Positions 1 through 9,438 of a stretch of 64,000 nucleotides of DNA are shown in pieces. The position numbers and the translations under genes were made by a program. Source of the DNA: Paraburkholderia youngii (GTDB taxonomy: Bacteria > Pseudomonadota > Gammaproteobacteria > Burkholderiales > Burkholderiaceae); assembly GCF_013366925.1 (NCBI RefSeq), contig NZ_JAALDK010000003.1:683356-747355 (forward strand), in the 5' to 3' direction. Under the pieces are notes generated by a model. The model was not told the origin of the DNA, did not search any database, and saw only the letters and a list, made by a program, of their open reading frames with translations. Position 1 is the first letter of the stretch. Each line of letters starts with the position of its first letter.

Positions 1-591
1 TGTTCACTGCAAATGAACCATCCCCGAATCCTCTTTCCGTCGACCAATTTGATCCGCAGGTTCACTCTCTCGATGGCGTGAAAGCTCTCTTCACGGGTCA
101 CACGGCCAACGGATTGGAGCGCATCCTGATCGATCTGTTTTGAGAGCAGGCGCCTTATCGCCTTTTCATGAAATCTCCTATGTGCATAATCGCACTCGGC
201 TTTCTATCAAAGAAACTTCCAAAACGTATCAAAACAATTTGATTCCACAAAGTTACGTTTTTTGCATAAGATCGCGTCAAATTTAAGGCGCGCACGCTCT
301 TTCGCTGGTCTGTCGTGGCCACAGGTCAGATCCATCTTCGATGTTTGACCTAGGACAAAGCGCGTCCGTGATTGGCGTACAGTTGCTCACGGCGATGCCA
401 ACCTTTATGCGATCCGGAGCGGGATGGCACTGTAAGGGCGACGACGTTTGCGTTCTATTAACAAATGACATTCCCTCACTCAGGCAGTAATCGAGGTGCT
501 CGTGTCATCTCCCCTAGGCATAATCCATCACCCTTGCCGAACGGCGGCAGCCAGTCTGGGCAACTCAATCGGTGGGAACACATCACATTCC
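1..591. other. Region upstream of gspD, no complete gene
   Basis: No complete gene is seen. On the minus strand, positions 1 to about 141 are open for some 47 codons in a coding-like frame (for example RVTREESFHAIERVNLRIK) running off the window edge. It has no convincing ATG, so it may be a partial gene or a scrap. Positions 180-290 are AT-rich and would suit divergent promoters, but I cannot assign -35/-10 boxes with confidence. Confidence 0.4.
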
Positions 592-2820
592 ATGAGAAGA
601 GATCGTAAGGTTTTGGGAGTTGTCGCGATGGCACTTCTAGCGGTTGGGTTGATCACCACGCACATCGTGTATGCGCAGGTAACGCTAAATTTCGTCAATG
701 CAGACATCGATCAGGTGGCGAAGGCTATCGGAGCTGCGACCGGCAAAACTATCGTTGTTGACCCCCGTGTGAACGGACAACTGAATCTTGTGTCGGAAAA
801 TCCGGTGCCCGAGGACTTGGCTCTCAAGACGCTACAGTCATCGTTGCGTATGCAAGGGTTCTCTCTGGTTCAAGACCATGGTCTTCTGAAGGTGGTGCCC
901 GAAGCCGATGCAAAGCTGCAGGGTGTCCCGACATATGTGGGCAACGTTGCACCTGCACGCGGCGATCAAGTTGTCACGCAGATATTTCATCTAAGAAACG
1001 CGTCGGCCAACAACGTTTTGCCTGTTGTGCGCTCGTTGATTTCACCAAACAACACGGTATCCGCCTATCCGTCGAATAACACAATCGTTGTCACCGATTA
1101 CGCGGATAATGTACAGCGAATTGGACAAATCATCGCAGGCATTGACACACCGGGTCAGCACTCAGCAGTCGTCTTAATGAAAAACGCGAATGCGCTTGAT
1201 GCGGCACCGCAACTCGCAAAGATGCTTGATCCTGGAGCAATTGGGAACACCGATGCCACGATGAAGGTTTTGGTTACCGCGGACGCACGCACCAATTCGA
1301 TATTGGTGCGTGCGTCGAACGACGCAAGGCTATTAGAAGCGAAAAAACTGGCACAGCAGCTGGATGCGCCGACTGCGCAACTTGGTAATATGCACGTTGT
1401 GCCGCTGCGTAACGCTAATGCGGTGAAGCTTGCAGAGACTCTGCGGGGAATGCTCGGCAAAGGCGGTGATACCGGTTCGAGCTCAAGCGAGGGCACAAAT
1501 ACAGGCAATCAGAATGCCGGTTCATCCTCGTCCTTCGGCAGCAATTCAACTGGCACATCAGGGATGCCGCCGTTACCCTCTGGCTCATCTTCATCGCCTC
1601 CCTTTGGTAGTTCACAGTCTGGTTCAAGTGGGACGAACAGTGCGGTTGGTCTACTTGGAAACAATAAAGATAAAAGCGATGATAATCAGCAAGGCGGGAT
1701 GATCCAAGCGGATGCTGCGTCTAATTCATTAATTATCACGGCATCCGAGCCGGTATACCGTAATCTGCGTGCAGTTATCGACGAACTGGACTCCCGGCGC
1801 GCGCAGGTCTATATCGAAGCGCTTATTGTCGAACTGAATTCGGATACCAGCGCAAATCTTGGAATCCAGTGGCAGATCGGAAACAACACTGTCGTAGGCG
1901 GTACGAATCTATCGACCGGAAGCGGAAACAGCATCGTAAATTTGAGCGGTGCACTTGCGAATGGCGCAACTGGTCTCGCGACTGCAGGGCTATCGCAAGG
2001 GCTCAATATAGGTCTAGTACGCAATTTCCTCGGTGTGCAAGGTCTTGGCGCTCTGCTGCAAGCTTTTGCAAATTCCTCCGATGCAAACGTTCTTTCGACA
2101 CCAAACATCATCTCGCTTGACAATGAGGAAGCAAAAATTGTCGTCGGTACAAACGTGCCGGTTATAAGGGAATCCTATGCCAGTCTCACAAGTACCAGCG
2201 GCAGCAACCCGTCGACCCTTAACACTGTTGATCGGGTCGATGTCGGCTTGACGCTGGATATTAAACCGCAGATCACCGAGGGTGGCATCCTAAAATTACA
2301 GCTCGCTACGGAGACTTCCTCGATCGTAGGCTCCACGACCGACGTATCGACCAATCCAAACGGCCCACAATTCACTAAGCGCTCGATTCAATCTACTGTA
2401 CTTGCAGACGATGGTGAGATTATTGTGTTAGGCGGCTTGATGCAGGACAATTATGTTGTTAGCAACAGCAAGGTACCGCTGCTTGGCGATATCCCGTGGC
2501 TCGGCCCGTTGTTCCGCTCCGAAAATAAAACCCGATCCAAAACCAATCTACTTGTATTCCTGCGCCCTGTCATTATCAGAGACCGGGCTACTGCTCTTGC
2601 GGTGACACAAAATCGCTACGATCACATTCAAGGTGTGCAGGGTGCATATAGATCGGATAACAATCTCATCAAGGATAAGGACGATCCGGTAGTTCCGCCG
2701 AGGCCGACAGGTCCAACTGAAGGGGGGGCAACGCTGAACCTTTTCGATCTTGACAGGATGCGCCGTCAGCAGGCAGCGCCTCAACAAACTCCAGCCCCGA
2801 CCGGCGTGGAACAACCGTAA
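592..2820 (+). CDS. gspD: Type II secretion system secretin GspD
   Basis: Outer-membrane secretin through which the type II system releases folded exoproteins. The 742-residue product has an N-terminal signal peptide ending near VYA/QVTLNF. It is followed by the N0-N3 periplasmic repeats (NADIDQVAKAIGAATGKTI; NNTIVVTDYADNVQRI; TNSILVRAS), a Gly/Ser-rich linker at about residues 325-385, and the C-terminal secretin domain (VYIEALIVELN, VPVIRE, VPLLGDIPWLGPLF). The ATG at 592 is preferred over the upstream in-frame starts because it places the hydrophobic signal segment at the N terminus; the ribosome site is weak. Length is normal for the family. In Burkholderia gspD is followed by gspE, F, C and the pseudopilin genes. 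Here those are missing, so the secretin is orphaned in this window. Confidence 0.93.
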   Translation: MRRDRKVLGVVAMALLAVGLITTHIVYAQVTLNFVNADIDQVAKAIGAATGKTIVVDPRVNGQLNLVSENPVPEDLALKTLQSSLRMQGFSLVQDHGLLKVVPEADAKLQGVPTYVGNVAPARGDQVVTQIFHLRNASANNVLPVVRSLISPNNTVSAYPSNNTIVVTDYADNVQRIGQIIAGIDTPGQHSAVVLMKNANALDAAPQLAKMLDPGAIGNTDATMKVLVTADARTNSILVRASNDARLLEAKKLAQQLDAPTAQLGNMHVVPLRNANAVKLAETLRGMLGKGGDTGSSSSEGTNTGNQNAGSSSSFGSNSTGTSGMPPLPSGSSSSPPFGSSQSGSSGTNSAVGLLGNNKDKSDDNQQGGMIQADAASNSLIITASEPVYRNLRAVIDELDSRRAQVYIEALIVELNSDTSANLGIQWQIGNNTVVGGTNLSTGSGNSIVNLSGALANGATGLATAGLSQGLNIGLVRNFLGVQGLGALLQAFANSSDANVLSTPNIISLDNEEAKIVVGTNVPVIRESYASLTSTSGSNPSTLNTVDRVDVGLTLDIKPQITEGGILKLQLATETSSIVGSTTDVSTNPNGPQFTKRSIQSTVLADDGEIIVLGGLMQDNYVVSNSKVPLLGDIPWLGPLFRSENKTRSKTNLLVFLRPVIIRDRATALAVTQNRYDHIQGVQGAYRSDNNLIKDKDDPVVPPRPTGPTEGGATLNLFDLDRMRRQQAAPQQTPAPTGVEQP

Positions 2821-2835
2821 AACGAGAGGTCAAAA

Positions 2836-3243
2836 TTGAGTGATATAGATCCTGACGCTGATTCATCGTGCTTTGTTGTAACATTTGAGTTGGATTCAAA
2901 GGGAGACAGCCGCGCAACATTGGCGTTTCCTGAGTCCGTTGTACGGATGAATGCGAATAATTTAAGTAAATTAATCGAGACATTAGGGCGCGTACGTCTG
3001 AATATGGTGCCGCAGATCGATACTGCGCCCCCCGACCTTAATCAGAAACTGGAGTCCGTTGCCTTTCCGCCGTGGCAGATTAGCCTAGAAACGATGACTG
3101 ACGGTATCTTGCTCCATTTGCGGCACCCTGGGTTTGGCTGGCAGGGGTTCGTCATTAACGGAGACGACCTAATCGCCATGCGGGACACTATTTCAGACGC
3201 GATCGCCGAAATACAGGATCAGCCTGCCCGCCCCGCCAATTAG
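2836..3243 (+). CDS. Hypothetical protein downstream of gspD
   Basis: A 135-codon frame starting at TTG, with a GAGAGG ribosome site about 7 bases upstream, 15 bases after the gspD stop. The product is soluble and acidic, with no signal peptide and no membrane segment. It contains a well-formed alpha/beta-looking stretch (FVVTFELDSKGDSRATLAF, then PPWQISLETMTDGILLHL). I do not recognise the family. The tight spacing suggests co-transcription with gspD. It occupies the place where gspE would be expected in Burkholderia, but it shows no ATPase motif. The TTG start is inferred from spacing, and a later start is possible. Confidence 0.6.
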   Translation: MSDIDPDADSSCFVVTFELDSKGDSRATLAFPESVVRMNANNLSKLIETLGRVRLNMVPQIDTAPPDLNQKLESVAFPPWQISLETMTDGILLHLRHPGFGWQGFVINGDDLIAMRDTISDAIAEIQDQPARPAN

Positions 3244-3251
3244 TGCAGATA

Positions 3252-3401
3252 GTGGCGTTCAAGCTGATTGAAGCGGCCGAGCAGACCTGGAGAAAGATCC
3301 GCGGCGTCGACAAGTTCGAACCGCTTCTGAAGGGCATTCCCTTCAAGGACGGCACTCCGGTGATTGAAAGCACACCGGCTCCTCAAGCGCTGGCCGCCTG
3401 A
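3252..3401 (+). pseudogene. 3' remnant of an IS256-family transposase
   Basis: Fifty open codons ending in TGA encode a typical IS256-family C terminus (FKLIEAAEQTWRKIRGVDK, then LLKGIPFKDGTPVIE). The catalytic DDE core and the rest of the element are absent. The remainder up to about 3564 holds no recognisable gene. It probably marks one edge of the deletion that removed the middle of the gsp operon. Confidence 0.75.
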
Positions 3402-3564
3402 TCATGCCGCCCGACCCGTGTACACCATGCATGGACGCCCCCGGCTTGCCAAGGCTCTCATTTGCAACGAAGGTCAGGTAATGATTGCGGCCATGCTTCC
3501 GGACTTCACTGTCCGGCGCGAGGCCGGCGGTCCCCGATGGAATACGCTGACCGGACTCTCATCA

Positions 3565-5047
3565 GTCGGGTCTGAATAATTCGTTTTCGGCGACGACGCC
3601 GTTCATGGTGTCGAAGCGGAAGCCGCGGAGCGGTTGAGCAATGCGACAAGTACAAGGACGTAAAAACGCCGCAGCTTTCTGAGGATCATGCGCAGGTTGT
3701 GGCCGGCACCACATAGCACTGCGTTGATCGCATCCCCGAGCGCGCCCTTGAGCCAGTTCCGGTCGAGTTTGCCGTCGGCCTTCATATGACCGATCGCTGG
3801 TTCAATCGCGCTGCGCCGCCGGATCATGGCGCGCAACGTGCGCGTGATGCCGCGTCGCAGGCCGGGATGGTAGACCTTCACCCCGTCTGGCTCAGCGCCC
3901 CGGTAACCACGGTCGACGATCGCGATTTCAGGTTTGACATCGCTGAGAATCGCTGCCTGCTCCAGCGCTTCTTCCAGCGTATGTCCATCGTACGGATTGC
4001 CCGGCATCGAGCGGGCACCCACCACCAGCCCTTCCCGGTGTGTCGTCGTGATCGACACCTTGACGCCAAACTCGTATGGCGTGCGCGCCTTACCCTTGGC
4101 CAGGCACTCGACTTCCGGCGCGTGCAGCGCATACAGCTTATTTTTGTCCTTCGTCTTCTGCGTCAGGATTCGCTTCGTGCGGGCAATCAGTTCCTGCAGC
4201 TCAGCTCGCCTGTTATCAACCACCGTGTCGAGTTGCCGTTCGACATCGCGCATGACGCGGCCGACACGCGAGCGCAGGGTGCGCACTGCCTTGCTCATCC
4301 GCCGGTACTGCTTCGCGTGCGCGTAGCGGCTGATCTGGGTGGCCAGGCGTGGTGCTTCGCGGTTGTAGTTCTGACGCAGTTTCAGGCCGTGCCGCGCAGC
4401 TGCCTTCACGAGGTGTTCACGACAGCGCTCCAGCAGTCGCGAGTCAGTCGGATGTGCGATCGCCTTGGGCATCACGGTCGTATCAACGATTACGCGTTTC
4501 GCGCTCGACGCCTTGATCACTCCGGCACGCTTCGCCGCGTCGATCGTCTCGGCGAGCAACTCCTCGACACCGGCTTCTCCCAACCGTTTGCGCCATCGCG
4601 TGAGGCTGGACGGATCGATCGGCGGTTCGGTCTGCAAGTACGTCTCGCCCGTAAAAACCTGCCAGTACGGGTTCTAAACCCATTGCCACACAACATCCTC
4701 GTCCGAGAGGTCGAAGGCGTGCTGCAGATACAGCAGACCAGCGATCAGTCGAGGCGAACTCGCAGGTCTGCCTTTACCCGAAACGAAACTCGCGCTCATC
4801 GATGCACTGAGCCGCTCCCAATTGATCAGCTCGGCCAGCCGTACCAGTGGATGCTTGAGATTGATCTGTTCGCGCAGTGGATGCCGGAACAAATCCTTCT
4901 CCGTTACAGGCGCCTTCGGACCCATCTAAACCTCGTCAGAATTTGCAGGCTATACCCAGCAATATGCCAGGTCTCTGCAATTCCAACAACACGATTTCCA
5001 CCGGAAACCCCCAACGCTTAAGGCTCTACGGTTTGTTCAGGCTGGAC
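3565..5047 (-). mobile_element. IS5-family element (IS1478-like), copy 1
   Basis: Element about 1.48 kb long. The 5' end reads gtccagcctgaacaaaccg (minus strand, from 5047) and is matched imperfectly at the other end by gtcgggtctgaataattcg (from 3565). The 5' end is shared with the truncated copy beginning near 50847. It lies directly against the surviving tail of gspK, so it sits inside the former gsp operon. No clear target duplication was found, as expected if flanking DNA was deleted after insertion. Confidence 0.8.
3603..4925 (-). pseudogene. IS5-family transposase with an in-frame nonsense codon
   Basis: Reads as one transposase frame with a single TAG in the middle. The second copy near 51.2 kb has GAG at that codon (VVWQWV-E-NPYWQV), while this copy reads TAG at about 4674-4676. 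The N-terminal part (4674-4925) has the DUF772-like region, and the C-terminal part (3603-4637) has the DDE residues (VIVDTTVMPKA, IAIVDRGYRG, AIEPAIGHMKAD). Without readthrough the product is two pieces, so this copy is probably inactive alone. Long antisense frames over it are shadows. Confidence 0.88.
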
Positions 5048-5164
5048 TTTTTAGTCCACGGCAGTGTGCAGCATGAGCGCGCCGAAGTGGATCGCACGAC
5101 CCTCGTCTATCGCGATCCGCTGACTCACACTACGCGTATCGTGCGGGTACAAGACCAACTCTGA
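5048..5164 (+). pseudogene. gspK: 3' end of gspK (type II secretion minor pseudopilin)
   Basis: Thirty-nine codons ending in TGA give a GspK-type C terminus (FLVHGSVQHERAEV, then TLVYRDPLTHTTRIVRV). The frame runs straight out of the IS5 end, so the upstream 90 percent of the gene is gone. It is followed after 28 bases by the start of gspL, which is the normal gene order. Assignment rests on my memory of Burkholderia GspK C termini. Confidence 0.72.
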
Positions 5165-5192
5165 ATAACGCAATCCACAGAGAGAGTGGCCT

Positions 5193-5365
5193 TTGAGCAC
5201 GCCGATCGTCCTGTTGCCGCCGCGTGATCCGGCGGTGCCCTCGCGGGAGTGGCAACTGCGCGAGCTACCGTTCGTGCTGCTCGACAACGCCGGGCGCACG
5301 CAGCGCGCCGGCCGCACGGCGCTCGCGCTGCTGCCGCGCGCGAACACGACGGTGCTGACCCGGTG
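5193..5365 (+). pseudogene. gspL: 5' end of gspL (type II secretion cytoplasmic-membrane platform)
   Basis: Starts at TTG and encodes a Burkholderia-like GspL N terminus (STPIVLLPPRDPAVPSREW, then LPFVLLDNAGRTQRAG, ALALLPRA). Homology is lost around 5365 and a stop follows at 5381. Only about 58 of roughly 400-plus residues remain. Together with the gspK tail this shows that a complete gsp operon once continued here. Positions 5366-5499 hold nothing I recognise. Confidence 0.75.
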
Positions 5366-5499
5366 GTCGTCCGCAAACTGACCGCGATGAAGGTCGGACG
5401 CCACCAAAGTCAACGACTCTACAACCAACTTTAGCAAATCCGCCACGTTTGGGCTGAAAATTGTCGTCACCGTCGAGCACAATCGGCACGGCGGAAGAA

Positions 5500-5931
5500 T
5501 CAGGTCGCGAACGGCCGGCGAACGACGCTTGGTTCGACGCATGAATTGAACAGAATCAACTCGAACGCCGCCCCACCATCAGCATTGCCGCTGTGCCCCC
5601 GATCGCCCGTCCGCTCGGGTCCAGACGCGCGCAACCCGGACGCATAGGTGTGTGCGAAGAGAATCGTGAAGCCCAGCAACGCTCCCGACACGGAATAGAC
5701 CGAGAAGTCCACCGTATCCGTGATGTCAATTGCGAATACCGCTAGCAATAGAGGCATGACGGATATGACGGTGGTCGCGCTAACCTTCCATTCGAGCAGC
5801 GCCGCGATCGGCGACGGAAACAGCGTGACGATACCGTACAGCACCAGAACACACGTCCAGCTTTGGCCGTGATGGAGGCCGCGCGCCACACAGATACGCT
5901 GATAGAAGCTGAAGGTATCTCCCTTTGTCAT
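5500..5931 (-). CDS. Small predicted membrane protein, unknown
   Basis: 143 residues starting at an ATG preceded by a strong GGTGAGG ribosome site. Three hydrophobic stretches (about residues 24-45, 54-72 and 77-95; for example TVISVMPLLLAVFAIDITD) suggest two or three membrane spans, followed by a polar tail. I do not recognise the family. It points against the gsp remnants and lies between two decayed mobile elements, so it may itself be a truncated gene: the last 40 residues lose any clear structure. The longer frame starting at 6027 runs through transposase debris and is not preferred. Confidence 0.45.
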   Translation of the reverse strand: MTKGDTFSFYQRICVARGLHHGQSWTCVLVLYGIVTLFPSPIAALLEWKVSATTVISVMPLLLAVFAIDITDTVDFSVYSVSGALLGFTILFAHTYASGLRASGPERTGDRGHSGNADGGAAFELILFNSCVEPSVVRRPFAT

Positions 5932-6049
5932 GGCCTCACCGCGATCGCTGCCCGGACGCGAAAAAAAGGTATGCGCCACCAGCGTCCCGACCCAGAGGCA
6001 ATGCGATCGGGACCAGCATGGCCGCATAGTGCGCCATCATCAAACTCAG

Positions 6050-6535
6050 CCATGCCGCGCACGCTCTCGATCCTGGGGTGTACGTCCTTTTCGGGCGGCG
6101 TCAAACTCGCCTCATAGCGCTTTGTCACCTTGGCGCCGTGACCTGTCTTTGATTTCAGTTTGAATGACGGTTGGAAGAAGTTGATATACAGCCGCGACAC
6201 TTGATAAAGCGAGGCAAGAGTTTTCTGTGGCTTCGAGACCTTGTAGCCTGCCGTCCCCCACCAGATGACGTACAGACGGCGCCATTCTTTTGCGCGACCC
6301 GCGCCTGATCGTTTTTCTTGCAGCCACGCCAGCGCACCATCTCGATACCCGTTGCCTTGAAGAAATCAAAGACGGCCGGGTTCATGAACGCGCAATCGTT
6401 ATCGCAGTCCAGACCAAGGCCATCCAGATCGCGCGAGCGTCAGCGGGATTCTTGTTGCCGATATTGCATGGCTGGACGAGCTTCGCCGGCATTAGCTTGA
6501 CCTGATCTCTCATCTCAATCAATCGGCCCTAAAGG
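6050..6535 (-). pseudogene. Decayed integrase-core transposase
   Basis: Pieces in several minus-strand frames match one transposase type with an rve-like core: ATGIEMVRWRGCKKNDQARV, then AQKNGAV, then LYINFFQPSFKLKSKT followed by GAKVTKRYEA. The same protein type appears, also decayed, at 50.1-50.8 kb on the plus strand, where the related motifs LDCDNDSAFMNE and SRAYKKNDEAW are clearer. There are multiple frame breaks and no intact product. Confidence 0.7.
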
Positions 6536-6668
6536 AAGATCATTGAGAACCTCACAGGCAAACCGGAGGGGAACCAAACGAACTATACGACAGTCGGGTG
6601 GCGCCGCGAAACGCTTCCGACTTGTCGCCGTTTGATCCGCTCGTCAGCAACGGCAGCACACAACGTCG

Positions 6669-8480
6669 TCAAATCTCGCGAGCTAACCCGAATCCCTGCT
6701 GATCAAACAACCGACGGTAAGTACTATCATCGAGCTGAACGAGCCGGTCGTGGCTTCCTTCCTCGACGAGGCGGCCGTGATCAAACACCAGCAGCCGATC
6801 GAGCGCACGAACCGTGGACAGGCGGTGCGCAGCCACGAGTGTCGTACGCCCAACCATCAACCGCTCCATCGCCTGCTGAATCAGCACTTCACTTTCGCCG
6901 TCAAGGTTCGAGGTCGCTTCATCGAGAATAAGGATTGGCGCGTCTGCCAAGAAAGCACGAGCGATAGCCACTCGCTGACGTTCACCGCCCGAAAGCTTCA
7001 CGCCGCGATCGCCCACCAGCGTGGCATATCCGTTCGGTAACGCGGCAATGAACTCGTGCGCGTTCGCTAGCGCGGAAGCTTGCTCGATCTCGGCCTGCGT
7101 CGCGTCCGGCTTACCATATGCGATGTTCTCCGCGAGCGAACGGTGAAACAACAACGGCTCTTGTTGCACGATAGCGATTTGCCGTCGCAGCGAAGTCTGC
7201 TCAACTTGGGAAATGTCTTGCCCGTCAATCCTTATGCGACCATCGCTGAGATCGTAGAGCCGCTGGATTAGTTTTATGAACGTAGTCTTTCCCGCCCCTG
7301 AACGGCCCACCAGCCCAACGCGCTCACCGGGCGCAATGGTTACTGAGAAATCCTTGTACAAAGGCTCCCGGACTTTGTCGTATTGGAAAGTCACTCGCTC
7401 GAAGCAAATCTCCCCTCGTCGAATCTCGATAGGACGCGCACCTGGCCGGTCCTCGATGCCAGATCTCTCTCGCTCAAGAAAAACTAGTTGCTGCATATCA
7501 TTCACAGAGCGTTGCAGGTTGCGTACGTGCATCCCAACTTCGCGTAGATAACCTTGCAAGACATAGAACATTGTTAGCGCAAACGCGATGTCACCGACAC
7601 TTGCTTCATCGCGCACGCGGAACCATAGTGCGGCACTGAGCATCGCGGTTTGCATCAACACGAGCATGCCGCTCTGGACTCCACCATTGGTCGTACTGCG
7701 CGCCCACATGCGAGCCGCATGCTTACGCCACTTGCTGACTATGCGGGCAAACCTAGCTTCTTCTCGGCTCTCCGCGCCAAACGCTTTCACGAGCGAGTTA
7801 CAGGCTATCGCGTCGGCAAGCCTACCTCCCATGCGGGTGTCCCACAGATTGCTGATGTGCGCGGCGGGCGCTACATAGCCGAGCGATAGCGACACTGCGA
7901 CCGCAATGTACAGCAGCGAGCCTGCGCCAACCAAGACACCCATCAGCGGCCAGCGGACACCAAGCAGTATCGTCGCGCCACCCAGCATCAGCAGCGAAGG
8001 CAGCAACGCGAGAAGCAGCGTGTCGTTCATCAGTTCTAGCGCCCACATACCGCGCGTGATCCTATGTACTGTCGAACCGGCGAAACTATTCGTATGCCAA
8101 TCGGTGGAGAGACGTTGCACCCGGCAAAATGCGTTCGACGCGACATCGCTTATCATGTTCAACGTCAGCACCATGATGTTGTGAAGCGTGAAATGTCTCG
8201 CCAAGGTCGTGCCAACTCCCAATGCAATCAGCAAACCAAAAGTACTTGCTGCATGGTGCCACGCAGCGGACTTCAAGCCCATATCACCGCCACTAGCTGT
8301 CAGCGCATCCACCAGTCGCCCAGAAAAGAATGGCGTCACCACCTCGGCAAGGGTGGCCAGTAATGCGAGCGTCGCGATCGCGGAAATTCTCACAGGCTGT
8401 TTGCGCCAGTATCGTACAGTAAAGACTAGTACGTACTTAAACGCCCGCATGTCAAACCAAGGTTTCTTTTTCGCCATCAT
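6669..8480 (-). CDS. ABC exporter, fused membrane and ATPase domains
   Basis: 603-residue half-transporter that would dimerise in the inner membrane and export a substrate using ATP. Residues about 30-335 form a six-helix ABC membrane domain. Residues 355-590 form the ATPase: Walker A GRSGAGKT at 392-399, signature LSGGE at 497-501, Walker B ILILDEATSNLD from 516, and switch His at 552. It lies at the end of the NRPS gene block on the same strand, 52 bases after the GNAT-like gene, and is the obvious candidate for peptide export. The ATG pair at 8475-8480 has only a weak ribosome site. Substrate assignment is inference from context. Confidence 0.9.
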   Translation of the reverse strand: MMAKKKPWFDMRAFKYVLVFTVRYWRKQPVRISAIATLALLATLAEVVTPFFSGRLVDALTASGGDMGLKSAAWHHAASTFGLLIALGVGTTLARHFTLHNIMVLTLNMISDVASNAFCRVQRLSTDWHTNSFAGSTVHRITRGMWALELMNDTLLLALLPSLLMLGGATILLGVRWPLMGVLVGAGSLLYIAVAVSLSLGYVAPAAHISNLWDTRMGGRLADAIACNSLVKAFGAESREEARFARIVSKWRKHAARMWARSTTNGGVQSGMLVLMQTAMLSAALWFRVRDEASVGDIAFALTMFYVLQGYLREVGMHVRNLQRSVNDMQQLVFLERERSGIEDRPGARPIEIRRGEICFERVTFQYDKVREPLYKDFSVTIAPGERVGLVGRSGAGKTTFIKLIQRLYDLSDGRIRIDGQDISQVEQTSLRRQIAIVQQEPLLFHRSLAENIAYGKPDATQAEIEQASALANAHEFIAALPNGYATLVGDRGVKLSGGERQRVAIARAFLADAPILILDEATSNLDGESEVLIQQAMERLMVGRTTLVAAHRLSTVRALDRLLVFDHGRLVEEGSHDRLVQLDDSTYRRLFDQQGFGLAREI

Positions 8481-8532
8481 TTATATATCGACGTATCTCA
8501 CTTCGTGAAATGAAAGAATTAAGCTTCATCAA

Positions 8533-9282
8533 TCATAGGTCGTATTGAAACCAAACATTTGGCTCGACATAAACGATGCAATTTTGCTCCATTGAAACGA
8601 GCACCGGCACCAATGCCCCATCGACCTCAGCAGTTCCGGAATGTTCGAATATTTGCCCTGTCCATCGTGACCATTCCGAAATCGTTCCAACGATGGTCAT
8701 GGAATAAGGGGCAATTTTCATGAGCCTTCCTCCAGCACCGAGGTGGGTTCGCAACCAAGAATCCATCGGCAAACCGTCGGGGCGTTGTAGTCGGGTATAC
8801 TCGAGCATCGGCATCCCGGGCACATGGTGTTTCTGGCTTGGCCGAACGGGGACCGAAAGTTTTGAGAATCCCGCCATTTTGCCACATTGCTTCAACGCAT
8901 TCAGCAGTGCCAGCGCATTACCGAAACCTCTCGCCTTTGGCAGTAGGGTAATTTCGAGTGCGCTTATCGTCGTTGGTTCACGGCCTAGCAGACTGTCTTC
9001 GTGAGCCCAGCGGATAAGCTCATCCCACCCGCCGTCCGGCAATTCCATGCGGCCCTCGATGTTTGAGGCAAATGGAACGCCGAAAGCGCGCCCAACGACC
9101 TCCTCGTCGACAAGCCCAGCATACGCGAAGTCTAAGTATCTTGAGAAGACTCCCGCGCCAAAATAGAGCTTTGCGGTTCGATCATGGCGCATAAAGTCCG
9201 GCCACATGTTATCTAACTCGCTCGAAAAAACAAGAGGAATAAGTTCCGGCCTCTCTCGCAAAGAAAATATTTTCAAATTCAT
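8533..9282 (-). CDS. GNAT-like acyltransferase, NRPS-linked
   Basis: 249 residues. The central part looks like a GNAT acetyl-CoA binding core: a strand ISALEITLLPKARG followed by a helix FGNALALLNALKQ, where GNAT proteins have the (R/Q)xxGx(G/A) loop. The start at 9282 is chosen because a CGGAG ribosome site sits about 7 bases upstream; the ATG at 9315 lacks one. It is carried between the exporter and the NRPS/PLP genes and may acylate a precursor or the peptide, or confer self-protection. The fold call is moderate and the substrate unknown. Confidence 0.6.
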   Translation of the reverse strand: MNLKIFSLRERPELIPLVFSSELDNMWPDFMRHDRTAKLYFGAGVFSRYLDFAYAGLVDEEVVGRAFGVPFASNIEGRMELPDGGWDELIRWAHEDSLLGREPTTISALEITLLPKARGFGNALALLNALKQCGKMAGFSKLSVPVRPSQKHHVPGMPMLEYTRLQRPDGLPMDSWLRTHLGAGGRLMKIAPYSMTIVGTISEWSRWTGQIFEHSGTAEVDGALVPVLVSMEQNCIVYVEPNVWFQYDL

Positions 9283-9438
9283 CTCCGAACTCCGACGGGA
9301 ATCATTAAATTGCATCGCTCATATTCTTTCTTACAGCCCCCCGAATGGATAGGGTCATCAATGATCTAGAGAACGTTAGGCACTTTGTTCCGGGCTTTGT
9401 ATCCTGACGGGACAAAAGAACACAGGCCATAGCCAACC

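Noticed and set aside
3786..5021. 411-codon plus-strand frame over the IS5 element
   Set aside because: Antisense of the transposase; the same translation appears antisense to copy 2 near 51 kb.
5193..5381. Treating the 62-codon frame as a stand-alone small gene
   Set aside because: It matches the start of GspL and loses homology before its stop, so it is a truncated gspL.
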